From Sphingobium sp. SCG-1 (lineage in GTDB: Bacteria; Pseudomonadota; Alphaproteobacteria; Sphingomonadales; Sphingomonadaceae), in the NCBI RefSeq assembly GCF_002953135.1, contig NZ_CP026372.1:3335501-3399500 (forward strand): a stretch of 64,000 nt of DNA, given 5' to 3'. The position numbers and the translations under genes are program-made. The notes under the pieces are model-generated. The model worked only from the letters and a program-made list of their open reading frames with translations, was not told the origin of the DNA and did not search any database. Positions 1-8,496 of this stretch are shown here, one piece after another. The stretch's first letter is position 1, and the number at the start of each line of letters is the position of its first letter.

Positions 1-135
1 GACCATGCGTCCGATTTCCACGCGTTGACCCGAGTACCAGAGCAGCAATGCCGCACCGATCACAAATATGATGCTGCGACTCCCATAAGGGCGCGGGAAT
101 GACCAGTTGGTCTGCGCCTGCCCCTGCGCCGTCAT
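1..135 (-). CDS. phnE: Phosphonate-type ABC transporter permease, N-terminus (cut by window edge)
   Basis: On the minus strand an ATG at 135 overlaps the TGA of the upstream phnC-like gene (ATGA, 132-135), and an open frame runs 45 codons off the window edge. The peptide has a short polar N-terminus followed by a hydrophobic stretch of the form IIFVIGAALLLWYS, as expected for the first membrane helix of an inner-membrane permease. Its place directly after phnC and phnD, with overlapping stop and start, makes a PhnE-family permease the obvious reading. Too little of the protein is present to identify the family by motif; the call rests on operon position and the membrane helix. Confidence 0.7.
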   Translation of the reverse strand, partial: MTAQGQAQTNWSFPRPYGSRSIIFVIGAALLLWYSGQRVEIGRMV

Positions 136-896
136 GCCGGCACCGCATCAGCAACGGGATGCCGCTTTGCGTAGATACGCTTCGCATCATGCGGATCGAG
201 CATGGAAGGCGGACCGTCGAAGATGACCCGCCCATTCTGCAGTGCGACGATACGGTCGGCATAATGCCGAGCCAGGTCCAACTGATGCAGGCTGCACAGT
301 ACAGTGGCGCCGCGTGCCTGCGCCTGTCCGCGCAGCAGATCGAGAACGTCGCGGCTCAGGCGCGGGTCAAGGCTCGCGACCGGCTCGTCGGCAAGGATGA
401 CGGCTGGGTCGAGCATGAACGCGCGCGCTATCCCGACGCGCTGTTGCTGCCCGCCGGACAAGCTGTCCACACGGCGCGTGAGATGAGCTTCTTCAAGGCC
501 CATTGCTTGGACAAGCGCACATGCCTTGTATTGCAGATCCAGCGGATAAAAGCCGGACAGCGCACGCCAGAAAGGGACCGCGGGTGCGGCACCGGCGATG
601 ACGTTGGTCGCGACGCTTGATCGGCTCGCCAGACCGTAATGCTGATGGATCATGCCGATGCGGGGACGGAGCGTCGGCAGGCCAGCTCGATCGACAGCGA
701 CGCCGCCTACGGTTACACGCCCCGCCGTCGCAAGAGACATTCCGTTGACGGTGCGCAGCAAGGTCGATTTTCCCGCACCGGAGTGACCGAGCACGACGCA
801 GAACTGTCCAGCAGGCACGGCGAAGGTCACGCCATCAAGAGCGCAGGTGCCGTCGGAATAATGTACCGTCGTGCGCTCGAACCGAATGTCCATCAT
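132..896 (-). CDS. phnC: Phosphonate-type ABC transporter ATP-binding protein
   Basis: This is a cytoplasmic ATPase that powers import of phosphonates, phosphite or a related phosphorus compound through the PhnE permease. It is 254 residues, the usual PhnC length. Walker A GHSGAGKST is at residues 37-45, the ABC signature LSGGQQQR at 146-153, Walker B with catalytic Glu (ILADEP) at about 167-172, and the switch His at about 204. The start overlaps the phnD stop by four bases and its own stop overlaps phnE, so the three genes are translationally coupled. The order here is phnD-phnC-phnE, whereas E. coli has phnC-phnD-phnE. The true ligand cannot be told from the ATPase. Confidence 0.92.
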   Translation of the reverse strand: MMDIRFERTTVHYSDGTCALDGVTFAVPAGQFCVVLGHSGAGKSTLLRTVNGMSLATAGRVTVGGVAVDRAGLPTLRPRIGMIHQHYGLASRSSVATNVIAGAAPAVPFWRALSGFYPLDLQYKACALVQAMGLEEAHLTRRVDSLSGGQQQRVGIARAFMLDPAVILADEPVASLDPRLSRDVLDLLRGQAQARGATVLCSLHQLDLARHYADRIVALQNGRVIFDGPPSMLDPHDAKRIYAKRHPVADAVPA

Positions 897-1816
897 TGCT
901 GCGCCGACTTCCGAAGGATTTCGCTCTTCAGTGTATCGCTGACCATCGCCATCTTCTGCGCGGCTGGCATGAACTTGGCGGCGGAAAAGTGGGAGTCGTA
1001 ACCATCGACTTGTCCGCCGCCATAACCGCGGATCATTTCCGGAGCGATGCCGGGCTGATCCGCAACGTTCTGAAACGCCAACATCAATCGTTCGCGCAGC
1101 GCCGGGGGAATACGGCTGTTAATGACCAGTGGCGGATAGGGTATGGGATCGCTGCGCGCGATGATCCTGACATCGCGTACACCAGGCACGTTTTCCCGCA
1201 CGGCCTTCTCGTAGCTTTCGAACGACAAGGCGGCGGCGTCCACGCGCCCCTGCAACAGGGCGGCAAGACTGCTGGCATGGCTACCCGTGAGGCGTACTTC
1301 CTTCAGATCCTTGGCCGGATCGATCTGCGCGTCCATTAGCATCGTCAGTGGAAAGACAAAGGACGATGTCGAGTTTACGTCACCGAAAGCGACACGTTTG
1401 CCGCGTAGGTCTTTTATGTGACTGATCGCCGAGTCTTTCCGCGTGAACAGTCCGGCATAATAGACCGACTCGCCGGATTTGACGGCCACCGCGAGCAATT
1501 GGGCGCAGCCGCGATCTTTTGCCTGAAGATAGGTAACTGGACCGACAAAGGCGATATCGGCTGCGCCGTTGCACATGCCCTCCACCACCGCGCCATAGGA
1601 TTGCGCAACTTTCAGGTCGAACGTGAGGCCGGTGCTCCGCGACACCGCGTTGAAGATCGGCTGATAATCGGCCAGCGTTCCGCTTTCTGTCCCTCCATCG
1701 GCTGGGATCAGCAGGACGTGAAGCGGTTGCAAGCTGGAACTCTTTTGCAAGGCCAACCACAGGCCGCCCATAACCAGCGTTAGAACCACCAATGCCGCGA
1801 TCATCCACCGTTTCAT
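893..1816 (-). CDS. phnD: Phosphate/phosphite/phosphonate ABC transporter substrate-binding protein
   Basis: A 307-residue periplasmic binding protein of the PhnD family. Residues 5-25 are strongly hydrophobic and lack a clear signal-peptidase site, so it may stay anchored in the membrane. Family features are the ADIAFVGPVTYL region (about 85-97) and the VNSTSSFVFP segment (about 146-155), which match the binding-site loops that hold the phosphonate oxygens. AGGGG lies 5 bases before the ATG. It is first in the phnD-phnC-phnE unit, and a TonB-dependent receptor lies about 107 bp upstream on the same strand, suggesting a joint outer- and inner-membrane import route. Confidence 0.9.
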   Translation of the reverse strand: MKRWMIAALVVLTLVMGGLWLALQKSSSLQPLHVLLIPADGGTESGTLADYQPIFNAVSRSTGLTFDLKVAQSYGAVVEGMCNGAADIAFVGPVTYLQAKDRGCAQLLAVAVKSGESVYYAGLFTRKDSAISHIKDLRGKRVAFGDVNSTSSFVFPLTMLMDAQIDPAKDLKEVRLTGSHASSLAALLQGRVDAAALSFESYEKAVRENVPGVRDVRIIARSDPIPYPPLVINSRIPPALRERLMLAFQNVADQPGIAPEMIRGYGGGQVDGYDSHFSAAKFMPAAQKMAMVSDTLKSEILRKSAQQ

Positions 1817-1923
1817 GGCGCCCCTGTCTATTCTACCGTGCCGGATGCGGGCGCAATATCGCAGGGCTGTGACATGCCGATGAACCTTGCGATGCCGAAA
1901 CAGGAGGATCGTACGCCTTGCGA

Positions 1924-4101
1924 TCAGAAGCTCGTAGTGAACGATGCATACACGGCGCGCGGCTTGCCTTCGAAAGCGTAGCCATAGAAATATTCGGGGC
2001 TGTTAAGGGCGATCTCGCCGCGGATGAACGCTGAGCCAAAGCGCTGGTTGCCGAACCCGTATCGCTCTGCATATTTGCTGTTGGTGATGTTGACGACGCG
2101 AATTTGAAAACGGTGCTGCCGCTCGTCTCCTGCCCAATAGGCGATCGAGCCATTCATGACGAAATAGTTGCCGAAGTTGTATCGCAGGGCATTGTTCACG
2201 CCGCCTGTCGAGTACTCCGCCCCTTGATAGCGGGGGAGCAGCGTAAGATGAATGCGATCATTGGCGCTATGCCAGGCCACATTGCCGGTGATCATATATT
2301 CTGGCGTTTCGTTGATCTGCAGGTTCGTGCCAGCAAGCCGCGCCTGCTGCTTGGTATAGTTGATATTGGCGGTGAATTGCTTGCCGAGGATGAAGTCCAC
2401 GTCGGCCGTGATGCCGCGTATTTCGGTAACGGCGGTATTGTTGAACCACGTATTGGGCGTCAGGCCCGACGTACCCTGGATACGATTGCTGATGTCGGTG
2501 CGGAATGCGCCGACTTCGGCATTGATCTGCAGCGTTCCGAAGGATTTGCTGAAGCCAACCGCGCCGTTATAGGTCTCGGTGCTTTCCGTCTTCAGGTTTG
2601 GATTACCGACCTGCGTCGGGCTGATGGAAAAAAGTTCGTTCGTGCGCGGCAGGCTGTAGGACGTGCCGCCATTGCCGCGGATGTAGAAGGGGCCGATGGG
2701 CTGACGAAAACCGAACTTCCATATGGTTTTCGAATCAAAGCTTTTGGCAAAGTCGGTGCGAACGGCGAGTGAAATCTTGGTGTCCGGACTGAACGGAATA
2801 ACCGGGCGTGCGTCAAGGTACAGGCCGGTGATGGTGGTGGAGGAATTATCCACTGGATAAACCGGATCGGAGTCATCCTTGTAGGAGACCACCTGCACCC
2901 CCGCCACGACTTCTATCGCCTTGGGAAAGGTGAACGTGTTGCGGAAGTTGAGGCCGCGCTCCTGAAAACCGCCGACTTTGGAATCTTTGCCGAACCCTTT
3001 GTTGGGATATGGTGTCGAACGTCCGGTGGCATCCCCAAAAGCAATGCGGCGGCCATTGTCGATATCTACGCAGCCCGTGCGGACACGACAGATTTCGGCA
3101 AAGGTTTCGGTATTGTTGAGCTTGGGATTGCTCCAATAGCCGGCCAGTTCGGTGTACATCGTATCCGACCAGCGACGATCGATATTAAAATCGACTATCG
3201 GGTATCGCACGCGATTGGGTGAAAAGGTTTCGTTGTCCGGAAACGGGTCTTGGAATTCGATCTGCGTATACTGGCCATTGGCGCGGAACTCGGTCTTGTC
3301 GTCGACCTTCCAGAGATATTTAATGCCGATATTGTTGCGATTGAGCGGATATTTCTGAATGCCGCCCGCTCTTGCGACGTTATCGACATAGCTTTCCGGC
3401 GCGAAAATTCGAGGGCCATCGGTTTGTTGGCTGCTGCCATAGACCATGAAGCTATTGCGACCTTCAGGATCCAGCGCAAAGCGGGCGTTACCCCACAACT
3501 CGCGCGAGTTGAATTCGCCGTAGCTTGCGCCCAGTTCCACCCTGTTAGTGCCATCAGGCCGCTTGGTCACCAGGCTGATGACACCAATGCCGCCGTTTGA
3601 TCCGAAGAACAGGCTGTTACCGCCGCGGAAAACCTCGACCCTTTCGATCATATGAGGATCGATTGTCGTAGAACCCCAGATGTCTTCGAGAGCAGGCCCA
3701 CGATCGTAAAGCGGGACTCCGTCAAGTACCACAAGTGTGTCGCGATCGCCGCCGCCATCAAGGCGGATCGTATATTCGCCCTCGTCAGGCGAGTATCCGA
3801 TGTTGGCGCCCTTGATAAGGAACTGTGCGACTTCGGCGAAGTTGCTGGCGCCGCTGGAGGCGATGGCCTGCGAACCTACAATCTGTACATTGTTGCCGAA
3901 CTCCGCCGCTGCTGCGGCGAGCTTGGTGGCTTCCGTCTTCTGGCCCGTCACGATGATCGAGGCGCTGCCTTGTGCTTCGGCCTCGGCTGATGCGTCTTCT
4001 GCTGCCGGGACTTGCGCCATGGCAGTTGAAGGAAGCGCAACTGAGCCGAGCAATATGCCGAGCAAGTTCAGTTGCGCTTTTTTCCGTGCGTGGTTCAGCA
4101 T
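1924..4101 (-). CDS. TonB-dependent outer-membrane receptor
   Basis: A 725-residue TonB-dependent receptor. The start is placed at 4101 because GGGGGAA precedes that ATG by about 5 bases and it begins a normal signal peptide (MLNHARKK, hydrophobic core, cleavage near STAMAQ); an in-frame start at 4161 would add 20 unlikely residues. The plug domain (about residues 55-180) has a short IIVTGQK TonB box and the LDGVPLY and RVEVFRGGNSLFFGSNG blocks. The rest is beta-barrel ending in an aromatic residue (TTSF). It lies upstream of phnD on the same strand, so it probably carries the same ligand across the outer membrane. Receptors of this family often bind siderophores or vitamins instead, so the link to phosphonates is inference. 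Confidence 0.88.
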   Translation of the reverse strand: MLNHARKKAQLNLLGILLGSVALPSTAMAQVPAAEDASAEAEAQGSASIIVTGQKTEATKLAAAAAEFGNNVQIVGSQAIASSGASNFAEVAQFLIKGANIGYSPDEGEYTIRLDGGGDRDTLVVLDGVPLYDRGPALEDIWGSTTIDPHMIERVEVFRGGNSLFFGSNGGIGVISLVTKRPDGTNRVELGASYGEFNSRELWGNARFALDPEGRNSFMVYGSSQQTDGPRIFAPESYVDNVARAGGIQKYPLNRNNIGIKYLWKVDDKTEFRANGQYTQIEFQDPFPDNETFSPNRVRYPIVDFNIDRRWSDTMYTELAGYWSNPKLNNTETFAEICRVRTGCVDIDNGRRIAFGDATGRSTPYPNKGFGKDSKVGGFQERGLNFRNTFTFPKAIEVVAGVQVVSYKDDSDPVYPVDNSSTTITGLYLDARPVIPFSPDTKISLAVRTDFAKSFDSKTIWKFGFRQPIGPFYIRGNGGTSYSLPRTNELFSISPTQVGNPNLKTESTETYNGAVGFSKSFGTLQINAEVGAFRTDISNRIQGTSGLTPNTWFNNTAVTEIRGITADVDFILGKQFTANINYTKQQARLAGTNLQINETPEYMITGNVAWHSANDRIHLTLLPRYQGAEYSTGGVNNALRYNFGNYFVMNGSIAYWAGDERQHRFQIRVVNITNSKYAERYGFGNQRFGSAFIRGEIALNSPEYFYGYAFEGKPRAVYASFTTSF

Positions 4102-4227
4102 AGTAATTCCCCCGAAAATTGATGCATCGTCGAGCAGCACATCAAGCCAGGTGCGACTCAATGTTGCAGCGCGTCATCCGCTTGCGAGGTCAGATAAGCG
4201 CGCGTTGTGACAGTTGGATGAAGCATT

Positions 4228-4254
4228 CTCAATTTATAAGGCATAATAATTGAG
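4228..4254. promoter_or_regulatory. Inverted repeat upstream of the TonB receptor, possible RpiR operator
   Basis: CTCAATT (4228-4234) and AATTGAG (4248-4254) form a perfect 7-bp inverted repeat with a 13-bp AT-rich spacer, in the intergenic region between the divergent TonB receptor and RpiR-type regulator genes. The spacer contains AAGGCATAAT. A similar arrangement, CTCAA then AAGGCAAAT then TGAG, occurs upstream of the HAD phosphatase at 6080-6107. Position and sharing suggest an operator for the adjacent regulator; binding itself is inference. Confidence 0.4.
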
Positions 4255-4361
4255 CAAAGCTGTACAGGCACCAGGATTCATGTGAAGCTTTTGAACATTG
4301 CTCATTTTGCGCAACAGGATAATTGCTGGTAAGCAAGCGCCACTGCATCGACAGGAACAGA

Positions 4362-5255
4362 ATGACCACCACACCTAAGCGCCGCGCTTTGCCAGCCACC
4401 GCCACGCGCCCCGTCGAAAATACATTGAACAGGATCCGCGTGGCGCAGCCTGGCATGGCCAAGGGTGCAAGCCGGATCGCCGATTACATCTTGGCCCAGC
4501 CCGACAAGATAGTCATTATGTCGGTTACGGAATTGTCCGAGGAAACCGGCGTCAGCGAAGGCAGCATCATCAATTTCTGCAGGGGCATTGGTCTGTCCGG
4601 TTTTCAGCAGATGAAATTGAGCCTGGCACAGGAAATAGTTCAGCCGGTCCAATTTATTCACGAGGATGTTTCTCGCGAAGACGACATCGACACGATCTGC
4701 CGAAAAGTATTTCATTCAGGCATTCAAGCCTTGCGTGATTCTTTGTCCGTACTGGACCCAGCAGCTCTTTCGCGCGCTGTAGAAACTATTCGGGCGGCCA
4801 AGCGCGTCGAAGTTTATGGCATCGGCTCGTCCGCGCCGATTGCAGAGGATACCTATTACCGCATGCTGCGCATTGGCCTTGACGCGCGCGTCGTGGTCGA
4901 CAGCCATGTGCAGGCTATCAGCGCGTCGCGATGCGACCCGGACGTTGCAGTACTCACGATATCCCATAGTGGAGCGACGCATGAGACGGTGGCGGCGACG
5001 CGCCTTGCCAAGGAGGCCGGGGCAAACACCATCGTCATCACCAATTTCGCACGGTCGCCGATACAGGCTTATGCTGACGTCGTTCTTTTCACCATGGCAC
5101 GGGAAACCAATTTCCGAACGGAAGCAATGACGAGCCGCATCGCTCAGTTGTGCGTCGTCGATGCTCTGATCGCGGCGCTGGCATTGGCGGATTACGAACG
5201 CTCGACCGAAACCTTGCGGCAGACGTTCGACGTACTTTCCATCAAGCGATTCTGA
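4362..5255 (+). CDS. RpiR/MurR-family transcriptional regulator with SIS domain
   Basis: A 297-residue cytoplasmic regulator. The ATG at 4362 has AGGAAC 5 bases upstream and is preferred over the in-frame codon at 4323. Residues about 20-95 form the RpiR helix-turn-helix (TELSEETGVSEGSIINFCRG) and about 125-265 a SIS sugar-isomerase fold (VYGIGSSAPIAEDTYYRMLR, then ISHSGATHETV), which in this family binds phosphorylated sugars. It lies head to head with the TonB receptor and convergent with the HAD phosphatase, so it likely controls the whole locus in answer to a phosphorylated intermediate. The effector is unknown. Confidence 0.88.
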   Translation: MTTTPKRRALPATATRPVENTLNRIRVAQPGMAKGASRIADYILAQPDKIVIMSVTELSEETGVSEGSIINFCRGIGLSGFQQMKLSLAQEIVQPVQFIHEDVSREDDIDTICRKVFHSGIQALRDSLSVLDPAALSRAVETIRAAKRVEVYGIGSSAPIAEDTYYRMLRIGLDARVVVDSHVQAISASRCDPDVAVLTISHSGATHETVAATRLAKEAGANTIVITNFARSPIQAYADVVLFTMARETNFRTEAMTSRIAQLCVVDALIAALALADYERSTETLRQTFDVLSIKRF

Positions 5256-5276
5256 CCAGCGGATTAATGCTGCGCC

Positions 5277-6047
5277 TCAGCTATCGATGAGATCATCCAG
5301 CGACAGGCCGGTTTGCGAACCGATCAGTATCGGGCGAATACCGTAATCGAGCGCACCTTTTCCATCAGTGGCGGGATTGTCGCCGATCATCACCACTTGG
5401 CTTGGCGAGACATCCGCGACTTCGCAGGCGCGCGCAAACATAAGTGGACTCGGCTTGCCGATGGTTACGACCGGAGCTTCCGGGACGCATGCGAGAAATG
5501 CCGCGAGCAGTGCGCCGGTCTCGGGTACGAGCCGGTCATCCGTATCCGGATGCGTAAGGTCGCCATTGGCGACAATCAGCTTTGCGCCTCGACGAAGCGC
5601 ATTAATGGCGCGGCACAACTTGGCATAGGTGAAGCGCGTGTCGCGCATCAGCAGAACGATGTCGGGATCTTCACGAACGAGATTGAGACCCATTTGTCGC
5701 GCATGGCATTTGATCCGGAGCGAACCCACCAGCATGATGCGTGCATTCTCATGTTGAGCGGCCTGCTGCAAAGCTTCGACCCCTGCGAGCAGAATGCGCT
5801 CGGATGGTAGGCAGACGTCCGCCTGATGAAGGACGCGGCTGAAATCCTCCGGCAAATGCGTCGAATTGTTGGAAAGTATGACAATGCGATCTGCGTGGCG
5901 ATCCAGCAGGGTTTGGGCAGCGGGCACCAGCGTGTTGCCCATCATGACACAGCCGTCCCAATCCAGAAAGATCGCTGCAGCATCATGGATTGTCTGTTTT
6001 AAAGAGCTTAGGTCGCGTGTCTCAGGCCGCGGGTTCATCCGTCGCAT
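5277..6047 (-). CDS. HAD-IIA family phosphatase (NagD / p-nitrophenylphosphatase type)
   Basis: A 256-residue hydrolase of the haloacid dehalogenase superfamily, subclass IIA. The ATG at 6047 has GAGG 6 bases upstream. Motif I is DWDG at residues 29-32 (nucleophile and general-acid Asp), motif II SNNST at 59-63, motif III the Lys of GKPSP, and motif IV GDNPATD near the C-terminus. Such enzymes remove phosphate from small sugar or polyol phosphates. It converges with the RpiR-type regulator 21 bp away. With a SIS-domain regulator and phnCDE-like transporter next door, it may act on the imported or phosphorylated substrate; that role is inference. Confidence 0.85.
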   Translation of the reverse strand: MRRMNPRPETRDLSSLKQTIHDAAAIFLDWDGCVMMGNTLVPAAQTLLDRHADRIVILSNNSTHLPEDFSRVLHQADVCLPSERILLAGVEALQQAAQHENARIMLVGSLRIKCHARQMGLNLVREDPDIVLLMRDTRFTYAKLCRAINALRRGAKLIVANGDLTHPDTDDRLVPETGALLAAFLACVPEAPVVTIGKPSPLMFARACEVADVSPSQVVMIGDNPATDGKGALDYGIRPILIGSQTGLSLDDLIDS

Positions 6048-6449
6048 CGCGATCCTCAAGCAAGCGCTAATCTCGCATACTCAAATTAAAGGCAAATGCA
6101 AAGTGAGATTATCTCACTCTTCAACGTAATCGCGGACTGAATGGCGAAAAGTGGCGCTATCCGATCGTGCGTAATGCACCAACCTTCCGCACCTAGGGAC
6201 GATAAATCAGCTGCCGCGGGTCTTGAAAGAGTTGGGATTTCTGGCCAGCCCTCCGCTTGTGCAGCTGAGAGAACGGCTGATTTTGGGAACTACAAGCCAG
6301 TGCTGCAATCGACAAAGGTGACACATAGCCGATCCTTGGCTGCGACCGCCCGTTCGGCTATTTGCAGCAGGACTAAACTTGCCCACACTGCGATCTCATA
6401 GCCGGACCTCGTCAAGAGCTGCCACTCGGCTTCCACTCCCGGCGCTACA
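6048..6449. other. Intergenic region between HAD phosphatase and LysR genes
   Basis: No convincing coding sequence. The part nearest the phosphatase start holds the promoter-side repeats described separately. The rest (about 6150-6440) shows only a short open frame with no ribosome site and no recognisable product. Confidence 0.5.
6102..6118. promoter_or_regulatory. 17-bp perfect palindrome upstream of the HAD phosphatase
   Basis: AGTGAGAT-T-ATCTCACT is a perfect palindrome about 55 bp upstream of the phosphatase start. It overlaps a CTCAA...AAGGCA...TGAG block (6080-6107) resembling the repeat upstream of the TonB receptor. It is a plausible operator for the RpiR-type regulator. Confidence 0.4.
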
Positions 6450-7349
6450 TTAGACCGCTGCCAACAACTCTATCGAACCAAGATAATCCAGCAAAGCCCG
6501 TATGCGCGTCGCCGCCCGGTCCTCCGCCGCGTAGAGGGCGTGGATGTCCTCGCCATCGCCAGGATTGAAGTCGTCCAGCACCGTTACCAGCCGCCCGGCT
6601 TTGATGTCCGCCGCGACGTGGAAGGCCCCATGCCTGGCGATGCCGCAGCCCGCTACTGCCATCTGCCGCACCACCTCGCCCGAATTGCCGAAGAAGCGTC
6701 CTTCAACAGGCTTCTGCACAACGCTCTCGCCGACCTGGAATGGCCAGCTATCGATTGACCGGCGAAAGCTGAAGCGTAGGCAGTCATGTGCGTCAAGATC
6801 GTCGGGTCTACGGGGGGTGCCGCGACGCGCGAGATAGTCGGGGCTGGCGACCAGTGTCATGCGGCTGTGCCCCAGCTTCTTTGCGCGCAGCCGCGTGTCG
6901 CGCAGCGGGCCGATGCGGATTGCAATGTCCGCCCGCTTCTCTACCAGATCGACGATGCTGTCGGTAAGCGTCAGTTCGACTTTCACGGCCGGATAGCGTT
7001 CGGCAAAGCCGGGAAGAGCCGGGATCAGGCAGTGGACGCCGAAAGACGGCGACGCATTGACGCGCAGCAGCCCGCGGGCGACCTCATTCGCTTGTCCCAG
7101 GCTCCCTTCTACATCCGCCATGTCCGCGATCAGAGCGCTAATCCTATCGCGATAGGACGCGCCCTCTGCCGTCAATGCCAAGGCACGCGTCGTCCGCCGC
7201 AGAAGCGTGACGGCCAGCCGCTTTTCCAGTCGGGCAATGGATCGGCTCACCGCCGAGGGAGTGAGGCGCAGCATCCGGGCCGCCTCTGCAAAGCTGCCCT
7301 GCGTCGCAACGGTCAGGAATATCTCGATGTCGCCAAAACGATTATCCAT
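6450..7349 (-). CDS. LysR-family transcriptional regulator
   Basis: A 299-residue LysR-type regulator. The N-terminal winged helix-turn-helix (about 1-60) has the typical FAEAARMLRLTPSAVSRSIA recognition region, followed by a linker helix and a periplasmic-binding-protein-like effector domain (about 90-295) of the CrgA/DsdC-like 'type 2' set. It is divergent from an SDR gene with 99 bp between starts, and a 15-bp perfect inverted repeat sits in the gap, so it very probably controls that SDR gene and itself. The ligand is unknown. Confidence 0.93.
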   Translation of the reverse strand: MDNRFGDIEIFLTVATQGSFAEAARMLRLTPSAVSRSIARLEKRLAVTLLRRTTRALALTAEGASYRDRISALIADMADVEGSLGQANEVARGLLRVNASPSFGVHCLIPALPGFAERYPAVKVELTLTDSIVDLVEKRADIAIRIGPLRDTRLRAKKLGHSRMTLVASPDYLARRGTPRRPDDLDAHDCLRFSFRRSIDSWPFQVGESVVQKPVEGRFFGNSGEVVRQMAVAGCGIARHGAFHVAADIKAGRLVTVLDDFNPGDGEDIHALYAAEDRAATRIRALLDYLGSIELLAAV

Positions 7350-7358
7350 GACTTCAAT

Positions 7359-7373
7359 TCACTTCTGAAGTGA
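7359..7373. promoter_or_regulatory. Probable LysR operator between LysR and SDR genes
   Basis: TCACTTC-T-GAAGTGA is a perfect inverted repeat with T and A at its ends (T-N13-A), 10 bp from the LysR start codon. A further ACTTCA half-site at 7351-7356 pairs with the same TGAAGT. The position between divergent LysR and target genes is the usual one for the regulator binding site. Confidence 0.6.
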
Positions 7374-7448
7374 TGAGGCGCATTCTAGGCATCAATGATG
7401 AGGATGTCTATCTACCGTCCAGTACATCGTCACTGTCAGGAGCCCATC

Positions 7449-8228
7449 ATGGACCTCAAACTCAACGGCAAGACCGCAATCGTCACTGGATCCACCGCAG
7501 GGATCGGCCTTGCGATCGCCAAGCGCCTCTCCGCCGAGGGTGTCGCTGTTACCATCACCGGTCGCAACCAGGTGAAGCTCGAAGCCGCCGCTACCGAGAT
7601 CGGTGGCAGCGTAAACCCCGTCCTTGCGGATCCCGCGACGGCGCAAGGCGCGGCCGCTCTCATTGCTGCCGTTCCTGACACCGACATCCTGGTCAACAAT
7701 CTGGGCATCTATGAGGCCAAGGACTTTGCCGACATCACGGACGAGGACTGGCATCACCTGTTTGAGGTCAACGTGGTGAGCGGCGCCCGCCTTGCCCGGC
7801 ATTACTTCCCCCGGATGCTGCAGAGAAACTGGGGCCGCGTACTTTTCATTGCCAGCGAAAGCGGACTTTTGCCGCCCGCAGAGATGATCCATTACGGCAT
7901 GACGAAGTCAGCACAACTGTCCATCTCGCGCGGTCTTGCCGAACAAACCCGGGGCACGGGGGTCACGGTTAACAGCGTACTGCCCGGACCAACCCGTTCA
8001 GAAGGGATCGTTGATTTCATCCGCTCCGTCGTCGAACATAAGGATGCGTCGGAAGCCGAGCGGGAAGCCGAATTCTTCACGAAGCTTCGCCCCCTCTCGC
8101 TCATCAAGCGACTGATCGAGGCGGATGAAGTTGGCGCGATGGTCGCCTATCTTGCAAGTCCGTTAGCTGCTGCGACCAACGGCGCGGCGCTCCGGGTCGA
8201 AGGGGGGATCATACCGACGATAGCCTGA
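7449..8228 (+). CDS. Short-chain dehydrogenase/reductase (SDR), LysR-linked
   Basis: A 259-residue cytoplasmic NAD(P)-dependent oxidoreductase. The start at 7449 follows AGGAG by 6 bases. The Rossmann motif TGSTAGIG is at residues 13-20, the NNLG structural motif at 83-86, and the catalytic Ser (in IASESG, about 136) with YGMTK (Y149, K153). It is a classical SDR close to the 3-oxoacyl reductase group; the substrate is unknown. Its 3' end overlaps a minus-strand gene remnant (8209-8376), pointing to a recombination joint at its end. Confidence 0.9.
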   Translation: MDLKLNGKTAIVTGSTAGIGLAIAKRLSAEGVAVTITGRNQVKLEAAATEIGGSVNPVLADPATAQGAAALIAAVPDTDILVNNLGIYEAKDFADITDEDWHHLFEVNVVSGARLARHYFPRMLQRNWGRVLFIASESGLLPPAEMIHYGMTKSAQLSISRGLAEQTRGTGVTVNSVLPGPTRSEGIVDFIRSVVEHKDASEAEREAEFFTKLRPLSLIKRLIEADEVGAMVAYLASPLAAATNGAALRVEGGIIPTIA

Positions 8229-8376
8229 TTTGGAGCTTGTCAAGCTCATACCGCTGAGCCACGGCAAGCCGTTCATGCTCCTGCGCATTTGAGGCAAGGA
8301 TCATCGACGCGCCGGATACCAATGTCAGTAGAACCGTCGCCCCATAGGCCCAGTTTGTGATGGTCACTAAACGCAT
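8209..8376 (-). pseudogene. Remnant: N-terminus of a membrane-anchored signalling protein
   Basis: The minus strand from an ATG at 8376 reads 55 codons to a TGA inside the 3' end of the SDR gene. The start MRLVTITNWAYGATVLLTLV is one hydrophobic helix, followed by a charged segment ending ELDKLQIRLSS. This looks like the first membrane segment of a sphingomonad sensor kinase or cyclase (recalled resemblance, not searched), which would continue for hundreds of residues. Here it is cut where it meets the SDR gene. It may alternatively be a short membrane protein. Confidence 0.4.
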
Positions 8377-8496
8377 CGCGTACCTATATTATAGAACGCC
8401 CTTTTAAACTGTTAACTCTCACTTCTGCCATGAAATCGCCCGCGATCGCTAGCTATCGCCGAGCCGCTAGGACCAGGACGAACGCTTCGGTTCAAT

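Noticed and set aside
6141..6401. Plus-strand 86-codon frame between the HAD and LysR genes
   Set aside because: No ribosome site, no domain, irregular composition.
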